Source: Larix kaempferi (Eukaryota > Streptophyta > Pinopsida > Pinales > Pinaceae). From it: DNA of 64,000 nt. Shown here in pieces: positions 1-11,984 of the stretch; within the stretch, counting starts at the first letter, position 1; every line of letters begins with the position of its first letter. Below the pieces are notes generated by a model. That model was not told the DNA's origin, searched no databases, and worked only from the letters and a program-made list of their open reading frames with translations. The position numbers were made by a program, and so were the translations under genes. The stretch spans positions 10,917,501-10,981,500 of the forward strand of contig BSBM01000606.1 of NCBI GenBank assembly GCA_027924585.1, in the 5' to 3' direction.

Positions 1-50
1 GTGAATTCTGAGGGGCTTAAAGCGATGTCCCCCTCTTTGGGTGTTTTTTA

Positions 51-3000
51 ATGACTATTCTTTCCCTTAATGTGCGTGGATTGGGAGGTATGCCAGGCTC
101 AGGCCTTATCCAATCTTTTTAAAGCTACTAGCCTAGCTATTGTTTTGATATAGGAAACTATGTGTGATGACTAAGTTGCTATCTCTAAACTTGGTAAAAT
201 TTTTCCCAATTGGAAAGTTGCTGCTGTCAATTCTTGTGGTATGTCAGGGGGACTTGCTGTTGCTTGGAATCCTGCTTTGTTTGCCTTCAAGTTCTTTAAT
301 ACTCCTTGGGGCATTTTGCTTAAAGGATCTTTTTATGGTTTACACCAAACACTCTCCATCCTTAATTGCTATGCCCCCTATAGGGAAAAATAGAGATTTT
401 GGGAATCTCTTCTTGGTTCCGGTCTTTTGAATTTAGCCGATCTGATCATTGCAGGAGATTTGAATTATACCAGTAATGCATCTGAGATTTGGGGTTCTTC
501 AGCCAGACTGGATGAATTAGCAGAGTTCTTTAATAAGTTATTTGCAGATGCAGATTTTGTTGATGTGGTGCCACATAAACTTTTGCCTACTTGGTCTAAT
601 GGTAGGTTTGGTATTGATGGAATAAATAAGAGGTTGGATCTCTTTCTGGTCAAAGCTGAGCTTCTGGGTCATTTTCAAAAACACCGTTCATGGGTGTTTG
701 ACACTAAATTCTCAGACCATTGGCCTATTGTTCTTCAGCTCGAAGAATACGGGCACAATATTTCTTCTCCATTCAAATTCAATAGTTCCTGGTTAAGTGA
801 TGATAAGTTTTGCAGCATGGTTAGAACTTTTTGGCAGAACTATGGTGAGCATGATACAAATCCAGTGCTGAACTTATGCTATAAACTAAAGGGTTTAAAG
901 GAGGTTGTTACAATCTAGATAAAGAATAGGAAAAAGAAAGATAAGTTGGAATTAGCCCAATTAGAAACGAAAATTCAAAAATCTCTTGTTGCTAATTTCT
1001 ATAATTCATTGAATTTTGAAACTTTTGAAGCTATGAAATGCTATGAATAGAAAAGGGAATACTTGCTGTTACAAGAGGAAAAAGAATGGCGTCCCAAAAG
1101 TCGAACAATTTGGATCTCTCAAGGAGATAAAAATTTGAAATTTTTTCATTCCTTTGCTTCTGCTAGAAGGAATTTAAAGTACATTTGGGAAATACAAGAT
1201 GATCAGGGGCATTTAATTTATGGTCTTGATCAGTTAAAATATGAAGCTGCATCTTTCATTGGTAATATCTATAGTGATTCAGGTGATTGTAACTTGGATA
1301 ATCAAATCAAAGTGGCGAGTCTTTATCCTAGATTCTTTAATGAATAGGATGCTGATTGTTTGCAAAAAGAGGTCTCTTTGGATGAAATTGAGAACACATT
1401 GAAATTTTTTGCCAAAGAAAAAAGCCCCGAGCCTGATGGTTGGCTGGTGGAGTTTTATATTCACTTCTTTGATGTTCTAGGTCAAGAGCTTAAAGATCTG
1501 GTGAATTTCTCCAGTGTCAATGGTTATATTCCGAGTGGCCTTAATTCCACATTTGTCACCTTAATTCCTAGAAAGAACAAGCCCCTATCTTTTGGGTACT
1601 ATTGCCCGATTGCATTATGTAACCTTTTATATAAGATTATCACAAAGATTCTTGCTGAAAGGTTGAAGAATGTTCTTTCTGAACATATCTCTGCAGAGCA
1701 ATTTGGTTTTTTATCAGGGAGACAGATTCACGATGCCATTGGCATTTCTCAGGAATTGATGCATAGTATTAAGATTAAAAATAAGAAGGCTCTTTCACTC
1801 AAAATGGACTTAGAAAAAGCTTATGATAGAGTCAATTGGTCTTTTCTGTGATTGATTCTCATCAGAATTGGTGTGCCTCCTTTGGTGATTAAGTGGATTA
1901 TGGCTTGTATCACCACTATGAATATTGCAGTGCTGGTAAATGGTTCACTGTCTAATTTCTTCAGCTATTCTCGGTGGATAAGACAAGGGTGTCCTCTCTC
2001 TCCACTTCTCTCCATTTTAGTCATGGATGGCTTCAGCAGATTAGTTAATCAAGCATTGGATAGAGGTTTGATTAAAGGCATCACGATGACAAAGGACTGT
2101 GTGATCACACACATTTTGTTTGCAGATGATGTTTTAGTGGTTGGTTTGGATACTATGGTGGAGTGGAAAATGTATAGTGAAATCATTCATACTTTTTGTA
2201 ATGCCTCAGGAATGAAGGTCAGCTTTTTCAAATCAAACTTTTATCACTTAAATATGAATGAAGAACATTTGAGAGATATCATTTCTATGCTTCCCTACAA
2301 TTGCTGTCCTTTGGATCATGGCTTTAAATATCTGGGTTTTAACTTAAAACCCAATAATTATCTCATCAAAGATTGGTACTGGTTGTTGAGGAAAGTTGAA
2401 TCATGCATTGCTCACTGGTCTTATAGACTTTTATCTATTGGAGGCAAACTCATTTTAGTTAAATCGGTGCTTTCAAGCATTAATGTATATTGGTTTTCAC
2501 TTCTTGAAGTGCCTTCCTTCATTATTAAAGCTATCAAGAAATGTTTCTTTAATTTTCTCTGGACTAAGATTGCAGACAGTGCTAAAATATCCATGGTTGT
2601 TGCAGAGACACTTTCAAGACCTTTTAGATTCAGTGGCTGGGGAATCAAAGATCTAGAGGTCTTTAATACTGCTCTCAGATTAAAAAGTATGTGGCGGGGT
2701 ATTTTCGGTAGTACTCTTTGGTCTAGACTCATACAAAGCAAATATCTAAATAAGGATGTGTATCATTGGATAAGAAATCCAAAATTGGGTGATTGGAATT
2801 TTTCTCCCATTTGGAGGGGTTTTATGAAAGTTTTCAAATGGATCAGAAATGATCTCTATTGGCAGGTGGGAACAGGTGTGAAGAGTCGTGTTGGTTTCGA
2901 CCCCATTTTAGGGATGGAAGATACTTTTCTACTTCCATCTATCCTTACCCAGTATTTGCAGGTTATCGGTTTGACCACTTTGAATAAGATTCAGTTGTGT

Positions 3001-4266
3001 AGGTTTGGTGGTGATGGGCCAGTTGTTTGGATGTCTGCAAGAGATCTTAGACTCTCTAGTTACTTTGCTCGGGCTTGGGACACGCACATCAAGAACTTAA
3101 ACTCAGCAGGTGTCAAACTGAATCAGGAAACTGATCAACTTGTTTGGTGAGGGAATCCATCTACTGGTATTGTGACGGAAAAAACTACATGCAGTAGAAT
3201 TATTCAAGATAAATTAATATTCCCTCAAGATTGGTGGTAGAAGAATTTGTGGAAATGGCCAATTCCATTAAAATTAAAATGCTTTATATGGCTAGCACTA
3301 CAGGATAAACTGAAGACTTGGGAGAATCTGATCAAGCGTGGATGGATTGGCCCTAGCATCTGTGTTCTTTGCCATAAGGATGCAGAATCAACTCAGCATT
3401 TATTTGTCAATTGTAGCTTCACTCAAAAAATATGGGAACTTGTTTCTACAAACTTGAATATTACTCATCATTGGGATGTTGGTGAGTTCAAGTTTTGTCT
3501 CTTGAATTGGTACATGAATTGCAAACAATATTTTACTATTGCTATCTGCATTTCTTGGGCAATTTGGTATACAAGAAATTGTAAAATCTTTCAAAATGTC
3601 CTTCCTAATGTAATAAAATGCAGCCTGACAGCAATGAAGATGTTCTCATCATATAAGGTTGATGATCATAGACAAAAGATTGCCAAAGTTAGTCACTTTA
3701 CTCTTAAGGTGGAGCAACCTGTTCTATTCTTCGATGGGGCTGCTCAAAATGGAATTTGTGCAGTGGGAGGTGTCCTATATCTAAATGAATCTCATTATTT
3801 CATAGTCAGGCTCAATTGTGGTGTTGGTAGCAACATGAAAGCAGAGCTGATGGCTCTCTGGTGTGTATTAAAAGTGGCAAATATTTTTCGTTTAGTTAAC
3901 ATCAAAGTGCATGGTGATTCCCGAGTTACAATCAAGTGGGCAGCTGGAGAATTCAAATTGAATGTTACAAATTTGAGACATTGGTGTCTTCGAACACAAA
4001 AAGAAATATCTCAGCATTAGAATATTAGGTTTGAACACATTTATAGAGATTATAATTCGCTAGCGGATAAGCTATCTAAATAGGCCCTGGCAGGCTTTGA
4101 AGGTAATCTAATTTGGGATGAATGGTGTGATAATATCATTCTGGATAGTGGAGTCTCTTATTTTTTTGATTCAGGACTTGGAGGGTATCTGTCTTTCATG
4201 TTTCAATTGGCTGTAGCTATATCGTGTCTGCACCCTTTTGTAATATGGTCAAGTTGGGAGGTCTAA
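51..4266 (+). pseudogene. LINE ORF2 (endonuclease, reverse transcriptase, RNase H) with 11 nonsense codons
   Basis: ORF2 begins with ATG at 51 (MTILSLNVRGLGG, the usual endonuclease start). One frameshift lies near 120; from 121 to the stop at 4264-4266 everything is in a single frame. Endonuclease landmarks: AGDLNY (about 450-467), RLDLFLV (633) and SDHWPI (713). The RT region carries KMDLEKAYDRVNWSF (1803-1848) and the catalytic FADD (about 2119-2130). A Cys/His region, CHKDAESTQHLFVNC, lies near 3370. RNase H follows with FFDGAAQNG (3729), AELMAL (3842), HGDSRV (3910) and NSLADKLS (4057), so all four acidic positions are present. In-frame stops are at 151, 172, 391, 916, 1048, 1345, 1849, 3148, 3238, 4018 and 4081 (8 TAG, 2 TGA, 1 TAA). 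Several sit where Gln or Trp is expected. No functional product can be made. Confidence 0.93.
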
Positions 4267-4418
4267 CATTTTTAGTTTTTTGGGTTTTGGAAGGTCTTGG
4301 TGATATTTTTGTAATTCAGACCTTACTTTGAAGCTTTTTTATTGATTCGGACATAGAATCAAGACTATCTTTGTACTATTTGGTTCACCTGAATATCAAT
4401 TATAGCTTTTTTTAGCTG

Positions 4419-4471
4419 GAAAAATAAAGAAATAAAAATTTAAAAGAAAATAAAAATATCGAAAAAAAAAA
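4419..4471 (+). repeat. A-rich 3' tail of the LINE
   Basis: Runs of A interrupted by T and G, with AATAAA-like hexamers, ending in an A10 run. This is the expected 3' end of a reverse-transcribed LINE and sets its right boundary. Confidence 0.75.
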
Positions 4472-4590
4472 CATGTTTCTGCATATAAATAGAAAAATCG
4501 ATTTCATATATATTAAAAGAAAAAAAAATAGAGTATAAACATAGAAAAGTTGGGTAACATATTATATATTATTCTAAAAGGATTTTTTTT

Positions 4591-4750
4591 AAATATCATA
4601 TATAATGATAAAACATAAATCCAATTCGGTCGCTAAGACTCGAAACTGTCGAAAAACCAACACTCCTTTTTTTAAATATCATATATAATGATAAAACGTA
4701 AATCCAATTCGGTCGCTAAGACTCAAAACTGTGGAAAAACCAACACTCTC
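4591..4750. repeat. 83-bp tandem duplication
   Basis: A unit starting AAATATCATATATAATGATA at 4591 recurs at 4674 with only a few differences. Both units contain CCAATTCGGTCGCTAAGACT. Not related to the LINE body; no coding sense. Confidence 0.85.
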
Positions 4751-4962
4751 ATTGTGTTCACAAGCAAAGTACAACGACTAGGTTATTTCAAAGCGCTAAA
4801 ACCGAAAACACATAGATAGAGAAAAAGCAAAGAACATCACCACTCCGGTGACTACTTTCATTAATAAATAGTTTGTATATTACATAAGGAAGAACATTTT
4901 TTTTAATATGTTCAAATGGATTACAAAATTGAGGGTTTGAGCTAATTCATAAATAAATAATA

Positions 4963-4994
<32 letters not shown>

Positions 4995-6499
4995 TTATAG
5001 TCAAAAGAAACACTAATTTGATGCACTTTGTTTGTGGGACAAATAACCCTGATCCATACACTGTTTTTCTTTTTCCTTCATACCGAAAAATTCAAAAGAA
5101 ATTGTTTAAGAGTTGTGAGCATACCACTGTTAAAAAGAACTAAATCGATGAAAGTTACTTGAGGGTTTATGTGCTAACCACGTGGTATTTCAAAACATGC
5201 CTTTTCCATGACAAATGTAAATGGGTAAGTATGGTAGCACTCAACTGTATATCACGACTCTTGAAAATAAGTTATCAATAGGCCAAAATTAAATTTACTT
5301 CTTCCTTCAAAGAGCCAAAGGAAAGCCTTCGTGCCTCATAACTCGCAAATCTTCGCGTAGAACCATACCTAGGATTAATAACCTCCATTAATGTTTGTAA
5401 ATGTTCGAAGATATAATACCATTGAGCTGAAGTAAAGAAAAATTGAAGGCTCGATTTAGCCTTAGAGTAATAGAGAGAGTGATACGTGATAATTGAGTGG
5501 AATTCAGAAAAAAACAAACAACATAGAAATGCAACTAATAGGATATGACACCTTCATTGTGAGTTTTTTTTGGAAAGTCATATGTAAATTCAAACTTATA
5601 CATGGAAACTTCATATTTCCAATGGTGGAAGGGAATATGGAGACTGCTATTGGAATCATGTATAAATGTTAACAAACCCCCTTTTTTCTTTACAGTTCTA
5701 TTAATTTTCATGATATCAAACCAATTACACTTAAAAAAATTTTATAGAAATTAAAATAAATTAAAAGTTTGTTGATACTTTAGACATGTTGAAATATTAA
5801 ATATACTTTAATGAAAATAATTAAAAAAAAGCAATACTCTTTATCTAATAAATAAATAATATATTTTTATTGATTCATTAATATGTAATCAATATGTATA
5901 TAAGTCCGTAATTATGCTTTACTTATGGTAGAAATTATTTATAAATTAAGGATTACATGATGTTATTTTTTATTTTTTAAGTTCAATTCTATATCTTAAT
6001 TTAAATTTTAAATTAAATGATAATATGTATGGGCATGAATAAATATACTAAATAAGATTATATTAATTTTTACATCTCACTATTAAAGAGATTGTAACAT
6101 TTATTCTTATTAACACAATATAGTATTTTACAAAATTAAAAATAAATTAATGATAGTAAAATTGTTAAAAAATATTATTGTTTAAATCTCATTGTTAGTC
6201 TTTATGGTTTATAGTTTATGATTTTGTATAGAAAATATTTTAGTGTATTTTACACTCTATATTCCATAGAATAGTTAGATACATCAACTCATACGTTATG
6301 ATCTTGTTAATTGAAGAACTTGACTTAAATTAATTTTGTAAATAAATGAGATCATTATAATAAAATAAAGTGCTATATATTCATTTTACCATGTTACTCA
6401 GTCATTTTTCTATTTTACAATTTCTTCATCTTTGTTTTAAGGACTGTCTTAGGTTCTAATATGATTTTACCTTTTTCATTAATATCTGGTAAAATAGAC
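4751..6499. other. AT-rich intergenic DNA, no gene recognised
   Basis: Apart from the ATC microsatellite, this is mostly AT-rich sequence. An 80-codon minus-strand ORF at 5275-5517 resembles no family I know and has no supporting context. No LTR ends, terminal inverted repeats or RNA genes are seen. Confidence 0.6.
4959..4990. repeat. (ATC)n microsatellite
   Basis: About nine ATC/CAT triplets in AT-rich intergenic DNA. Confidence 0.9.
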
Positions 6500-7345
6500 T
6501 AAATTGGGATCTTGTGAGCAATTAGATTTTTTAGATAAGAAACATGCAATATTTCATGTACACATGAAGATGAAGGTGATTCCAATTTGTAAGCCATACT
6601 TCCATTCCTCTACAAAAATTTATAGGGACCATTGTATATGGGTTATAACTCATTGTATTTCTTTTGTTTCTAGAGGGACATATCCTTGTATGATTGTAGA
6701 CTCAAAAATATCCAATCCCCCACTTCAAATTTCCTTTCACTATGGTGTTGATTTTTTTGTTGTTTCATCAAGTTTTGTGCTATACACAAACTGCCTTTCA
6801 ATAGTTGGAGAATGTCTTATTAGTATCCTATGTAATCCTCCAGTACTTGAAATTTATATATATCTTTCAAGGATGACATAATGGATGGAGGATGATAACC
6901 ATAAACTTCCATAAATGGTGATATTTTTGGTGACCTATAGAAGTAAGTGTTGTACCACCATTGTGCCAAGGGAAACCACTTGACCTGTCTTATTTTTTTA
7001 TCATATATAGAGCATTATTAATATCTTTATAGACATTTATTTGCATTCTCAACTTGCCCCCTAGATTGAGGATGCTAAGATGGGTTGTGACCCAATTGAG
7101 TTCCCAAACAAGAAAATATTTCTTTCGAAAAATTGCCATAAATTTTATCTCTACCACATACAATAATATTAGGTTTTCCATGTAGCTCTTCAAACGTTTC
7201 CATGAATTTTTTGGCTACCATACTTTCTTTAAAAGGATAAAAAAGAGAGTATAGAATAGCATACTTTGTGAGTCAATCCACCACTACCTTGATGAAACTA
7301 TTTCCTTTAGACTTCACGGTTGGGACAGGATGAAAATCAATAGAA
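6500..7345 (-). pseudogene. Decayed Ty3/gypsy integrase fragment
   Basis: Read on the minus strand from about 7345 downward, broken frames give a recognisable integrase core. SKGNSFIKVVVD (about 7260-7310) is the first core strand. Then come FMETFEELHGKPNIIV and a degenerate HPQ..GQVEN block near 7070-7090, where the third catalytic acid normally lies. FMEVYGYHPPSIM (about 6895) matches the conserved PFE.VYG.PP block after the core. Multiple stops and frameshifts destroy it. No LTRs, RT or gag of the same element are seen nearby, so it is an orphan fragment much older than the other elements. Family assignment to Ty3/gypsy rests on these motifs only. Confidence 0.72.
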
Positions 7346-8640
7346 GAGAAAAGAGATTCTAAAATATCAAAGTTGGTGTCTAGAGACACATTTGCACTTA
7401 AGGACTAGATTAATGTTCCAATTGTGATGATAGACTGATAAGAATATCTTCTATAAATAGGTTTGGATAAAATCCCAACCCAAAAATCATAGGACCAAAG
7501 TCCACAAAAGTTGGATTAAAATAATCCAATGTAGTTATAAGAAAACAAGATGAGGGTACAGTGGACCATAGTTTCCAACCCCCCTGTAAACTCAACTTGG
7601 AGGAAAGAAAAAATTACATAGAATTTCTCTCTTAATTTGATATGAACAACAAACATTTATCAATCCTAGTACAATAACACTCATAGAAGAAGTTTTAAAC
7701 ACTGTCACCATCATCATCAAACTCAATGTAGTCATCCAAATGGTCTACAACACTGTTTTCCAAATATAGTCCCAGTTTCTCAATTGAATAGACAATAAAA
7801 CAACAAACACCAGTCGAGTAGTCAACTTGCCACAAGTGAAGCAAGTATAGGGAGTCTCTATCTAGCAATATAGTATCCATGCATCCATAAATCAAGTACT
7901 CATAATAGTACTCAATCAAATCCCTGAACAAATAATCCAATCAAACGTAGTTCATTCGGGCCTATCTATTCAACAAGAAATAGTCGAGTCAACAAAACTT
8001 AAGTTTACACAGCAAATAGATTCAATACCTTCAATTTCTCTACCCCCCCCACCCCCCGGAAACACGATTGAGGGAAAATAAATTAGCAATCATAGCAACA
8101 ATATCTGAAACTCGATTGGTAAACAATCTAGTCAATACTCAATTGATGGTCACCGTTGGCAAAGCTCAATTGATGACATTGCAGTCAATAATGCATTTGA
8201 TTGTCATCACTTGGTTGAGTCTCAGTTGACCATTCTTCAATCAATATCAATTGAGTATTTTAGTCGAAAATCACCTAATACGTCAATCAACAATCAACTC
8301 TAGTTGAGCCATCTATCAACAATCATCTTTGGTCTAGCCTTAGTTAATCGCTTCCAAAGCATTCAAAAGCATGTGAGAACATCACTATTTGGAAGTAAAG
8401 TTGAAGATACACATGTGTATGATTCCCTCAAACATATGTTCAAATTATTCCATGATCATTCATCAATCCAACCAAAATCTATCCTTGTAGTCAGTATTGG
8501 TGCATGTTTTGTCTTTCACATCTTTTTTGCAAAGTTCTAAAAGAAAAATTGCTAGCTTTCCAAGAATTCTAATTCCTGAGAAAATTCCTTAATTATTCTA
8601 ATGAGGATGTCTATATGGAAAAAAAACTTCTTATATGACA
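7346..8640. other. Non-coding DNA, part rich in CAATTGAG-like words
   Basis: No supported gene. At about 7960-8320 short words related to CTCAATTGA, ACTCGATTG and GTTGAGTCTCA recur on both strands, as in a decayed simple repeat. A C-rich run (8042-8057) sits nearby. An 81-codon minus ORF at 7695-7940 has no recognisable domain. Confidence 0.5.
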
Positions 8641-8644
8641 GAGT

Positions 8645-8863
8645 AAGGGATGCAGACTCAAGTTTTGGTTCACCGAAAGGATCCGAACAACCTTGCACAT
8701 AAGCAAGAATGTCGTCTACAACAACATTTTGAATTTCTCACTCATCAGGAACAACCAAAACACCAACACATTCAACAACATGTTGTTCTTCAATCTGAAT
8801 TCCTTCTGCAACCAATAATGCTTATGCAGGTAAAGCATCCCCAAGGGTAGGTAGGGAGACAAC
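8645..8863 (-). pseudogene. Coiled-coil/G-patch pseudogene, 3' segment (left of the copia insertion)
   Basis: Taking out the copia element (8869-25999) and one copy of its ATGAT duplication, the minus-strand reading frame that ends in the G-patch segment (26005-26588) continues here. Examples are VVSLPTLGDALPA, then a stop, then VVDDILAYVQGCSDPFGEPK. Two in-frame stops occur. The residues match no family I can name; the segment is inferred to be the C-terminal part of the same broken gene because the frame is preserved across the insertion site. Confidence 0.5.
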
Positions 8864-8868
8864 ATGAT

Positions 8869-9391
8869 TGTTAAGTTTAACATAAAATTCACAACAAGAG
8901 CATAATAAGGATCATTGGAAAAAACACAATCACAAGATAGACACAGATTTATCCTGGGAAACCCTCATGGGGTAGAAAACCCGGCAAAGCTTCCTCAATA
9001 TATATGACCAATGAATACAAAGATGTAATCCGCAAACAAGAGCTCCTTCTCATCCTTCGCAGATCTCTCTCTCTCTCTCTCCTATGTGCAATTCACAAGC
9101 GAGTGAATGAGTGAGTGTGTGTTTAAATGAGGAACACACCTCCTCTATTTATACTTTACTTCACTTGACTTTTAACCCTAACTGGGCCGACTTCTCCTAG
9201 GAGAGTCTAATAACCCCTAAACATGTAACTTAGAGCCGACCCTACTAGGTAAGTCTAATAACCCTAGTTACAACATCCCGACGGAGGAATAAACATCTCC
9301 AGATATATAATAATGTCCCGATGGAGGAATGAAACATATCTGGATAATAAAGTAAAAATAGAATATTCTTAGAAGTTACAAAATTTCAACA
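8869..9391 (-). repeat. Copia 3' LTR
   Basis: 523 bp, from TGTTAAGTTTAACAT to ATTTCAACA in plus orientation. It pairs with 25486-25999 over its whole length. It holds a CT-rich run, a TATTTATA-type box near 9150 (read on minus) and two copies of a short ACATCCCGACGGAGGAATRAA-like word. Confidence 0.95.
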
Positions 9392-9412
9392 CTCCCCCTT
9401 AACGATAAGGAT
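9392..9412 (-). other. Copia polypurine tract
   Basis: On the minus strand CGTTAAGGGGGAG directly precedes the TGTTGAAAT start of the 3' LTR. This is the expected site for plus-strand DNA priming. Confidence 0.8.
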
Positions 9413-9559
9413 ATTCTAACAAAATCTGCAGGAGCAAGGAGTCATCAACAACATGATACATGATACATCTATAAATCATTGGAAGCTTTCTTCAATCATC
9501 ATCAGTAACTCAAACAGTTACTAGAACATCTTTAATATCTTCAATACTTGAACATCAAC

Positions 9560-9700
9560 ATATTCAATACTAAGTATTCATCTTCTGCAGCACTCGATCA
9601 GCTACAGCAACATCATTATCTGGATCTCCTGATCAATAGCATCATCATCTAGATCTTTTGATCAACAACATCATCATCTGGATCTTCCGATCAACAACAT
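9560..9700. repeat. Minisatellite A, left part (copia 3' region)
   Basis: Repeats of a unit of about 26-30 bp built on CATCATCTGGATCT followed by TCGATCAACAA. The array is cut at 9700 by the Tat element and resumes at 22136. Confidence 0.85.
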
Positions 9701-10047
9701 TGTTAACACCCAAAAAGTGTTCACTACCTCATCTACCACATTACATGTCTCATTTTCCATTTTCCTCCCATATTTCCCTTAAAACCCCTAAAAATCCCAC
9801 TAAAAAGCCTCCAAAAGGCCTAAAATGCCTCCAAAAGGCCACAAAACCATAAAAAATGCCTCAAAAAGGCTAAAAAAAACCCCTTTTCCCTCCAAAAATA
9901 TCCAAAATTCCTCTAAAAATAGCAAAAACCCTCTAAAAAGGGAATAAAAAATATAAAATAATGAGGAAAAGGAGGAAAAAACCCTATAGAGATGACCTAA
10001 ACCATATGGTTCCCAAAACCATGGGCCAGCACTCCACCACCAAAAAA

Positions 10048-10058
10048 CTATAAATAGG
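10048..10058 (+). promoter_or_regulatory. Putative TATA box in the Tat 5' LTR
   Basis: CTATAAATAGG is preserved in the 3' LTR (about 21736). It is well placed to start a genomic transcript within the LTR. Inferred from motif and position only; the solo LTR at 42527-43218 has lost this part. Confidence 0.5.
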
Positions 10059-10235
10059 TGATGGAGACCCCTTATTCCATATCCACAATCACAAGTACCC
10101 TTACTCTGCCAAAATCTCTCTTGAAACCCTAGCTCACCATTGAGCCACTTTCACCTTGAGAGCCCCTTTTGGCCCATTTCCACCATTGGAGAAAGAGAAG
10201 GAGCAAGTTGGAGCTTGGATCAACCCTCTTGGACA

Positions 10236-10278
10236 TTGTATTGATATTACCTCCACATTGGAGGTAATATCAATACAA
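10236..10278 (+). repeat. Perfect 19-bp inverted repeat in the 5' LTR only
   Basis: Left arm 10236-10254 is the exact reverse complement of right arm 10260-10278, with a 5-base spacer ACATT. The 3' LTR and the solo LTR have an unrelated left side here (GCAAGAGCTTCACCA-like), so the palindrome is a new change in the 5' LTR. Confidence 0.92.
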
Positions 10279-10448
10279 AAACCATTATTTACATTTTGTT
10301 GTTTCTGTTTCATGCACATGTTTTAGAGTAGTTTACATTTATGTTTTAACATAATAATTTCCATTTACTGAACTGCTACTAAGGAGTCCATTCTCCTTAG
10401 TAGGTGCTCATTTGCACAAGCTAGGGGTAAAACCCTAGCTACAGTTTT

Positions 10449-10466
10449 TGGCGACTCCCCTAGGTT
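10449..10466 (+). other. Tat-element primer binding site (tRNA-Arg-like)
   Basis: TGGCGACTCCCCTAGG begins five bases after the LTR. The first ten bases fit the 3' end of plant tRNA-Arg (ending GAGTCGCCA), and most of the following ones also fit. Tat/Ogre-type elements are known to use tRNA-Arg. The tRNA match is from memory. Confidence 0.65.
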
Positions 10467-11984
10467 TGAATTTCTGGTTTTCGTTTAAAAATTTTTTAGT
10501 TTTCTGCAATAATTTCCCGTTTTTTCCTTTCGGCTGTCCCTTTCAGCCACCGTACACCGCATCTTTTCCCTCTGCATTTGGGTTCCGACCGTGTCTTTCA
10601 GGCCTTTACCTGTGACCCGACCGTGGCTCTCAGACTATTTCCGACGCCCTGTCGGTGGATTCAAGTCTATTACCTGCGATCCGACCGCGGTTAATCAGCC
10701 TATTTGCTGACATCTAACTACGCCTGTCGGCCATTTTCTCGCGTCCTGACTGCAGCTTTCGGCCCCTTTCCGGCGTCCTGACTGTGCCTGTTAGCCTTTT
10801 TCCCGCGACCCGACTGCATCTTTTTCCCTGTTTCCTGCGGTCTGACTGCCTCTGTCGGCGAAGAAGCCACGACCTGTCCGCGCCTATTTCCCCAACACCC
10901 GCGGTCCGACTGCTCAGTTTCGCCACAGACCCGCGGTTTGATTTCTGCATTTTTTCCTTGATTTGAGCCCAGCCCCTTTGCTGCAATATTTTCTGCATCT
11001 GAACAGCCATCTGTCCTACCTGCAGCCCCACTTCCCTACATCCTTTTCTGCAACATAATTTATGTTCCCTTTACAGAATCTTTTTAAAATTTCAGCATTT
11101 TTAATTCAGAAAATTTTGCAAGTTAAAGTTTCAAATTCAGTATTATTGATAGTTAGAAGTTGCCCCCCCTTGTGGCACTTCTATTTTGGGTTCATCACCT
11201 CACGAGCACACACTCTGTCACATAATTCAAGTGAGCCTTAAAAAGTACTTAACTCAACCAATATTCTAACCCCACTTGGGGAACACAAAAGAATCTTTGT
11301 AGTTAGGTAGGATCGGGGGGATAGGCTTCCAATAACACCCCTCGGTTACTTACACTTGAGACATAGTTGTTGTCCAATTAGGGAACCAAAATCCCCTAGT
11401 ACCTTTTGGCACGGTCACGACCAGTTTACTAGAGGGCCTCTCCCTTAGGAGGGTTGAAGTCACAAGACTAGTTCCAGAGGCCTGAGTGGAATACCGCACT
11501 CCATTCAGTAACCGAAGGGCTACCTTTCACAGTTCTCGGGATATCCCTATATAGGGGTATTGCGGTAAAAGGACCAAATGGCAGATTCACCTTTCTGGAC
11601 GTGTCATGAACAGGGTATCTTAGTTGCCATTCTTCTAGGATTGACTACCCGGTGTCCCTCCCGGTAGGGGGATATCTTAGCCACTTGGCTTTCCTATTCA
11701 TATTGTCTGACTTGGATTTCATCACCTTGCAGAGGATATGTCTAGTTGAGTCATAATACTTTTAGTTAGGTGTTTGCATGCTCCCTTACCTCCTTTTGGT
11801 CTAGTGAGTCCACCATTTTTTATTTTTAGGAAACCTGCTGCTTGTTGGTACTCTGACCATCTTTGTTGATACTCCACTTATTGTAGCACAACTGTTACAG
11901 TAGGTGTTTTGAGTTGGTTGTTGGCCTGAGTGCCTTGTTTTTTGAGCTCTCCTTCTGCACACTCGGTTGCATTAGGATTTTTGA
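10467..11984 (+). other. Tat-element leader with a diffuse C/T-rich repeat
   Basis: About 1.5 kb with no supported ORF. Between about 10520 and 10960 a loosely conserved unit of roughly 40 bp recurs (words such as CCCGCGACCCGACTGC, TCCTGACTGCAGC, TGTCGGCC). The rest is unique sequence. ORFs on either strand here follow the repeat and look accidental. Confidence 0.6.

Larger units (their letters stand above)
1..4475 (+). mobile_element. L1-type LINE (non-LTR retrotransposon), 5' end outside window, decayed
   Basis: A plant L1-like element, read left to right. Order: apurinic endonuclease, reverse transcriptase, zinc-finger region, RNase H, short 3' UTR, A-rich tail. No ORF1 is visible; bases 1-50 may be the end of ORF1 or the spacer between ORFs, and the 5' end lies outside the window. 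A C-terminal RNase H is known in plant L1 lineages. Elements of this kind copy themselves by target-primed reverse transcription in the nucleus. A target duplication cannot be tested because the left end is missing. The element is dead: see the ORF2 entry. Confidence 0.93.
9701..10443 (+). repeat. Tat-element 5' LTR
   Basis: 743 bp. A block rich in CCTCCAAAAGGCC words near the start is followed by a TATA-like CTATAAATAGG at 10048. It differs from the 3' LTR by a few percent, one short indel cluster near 9890 and a rewritten block at 10236-10254 (see the inverted-repeat entry). Confidence 0.96.
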
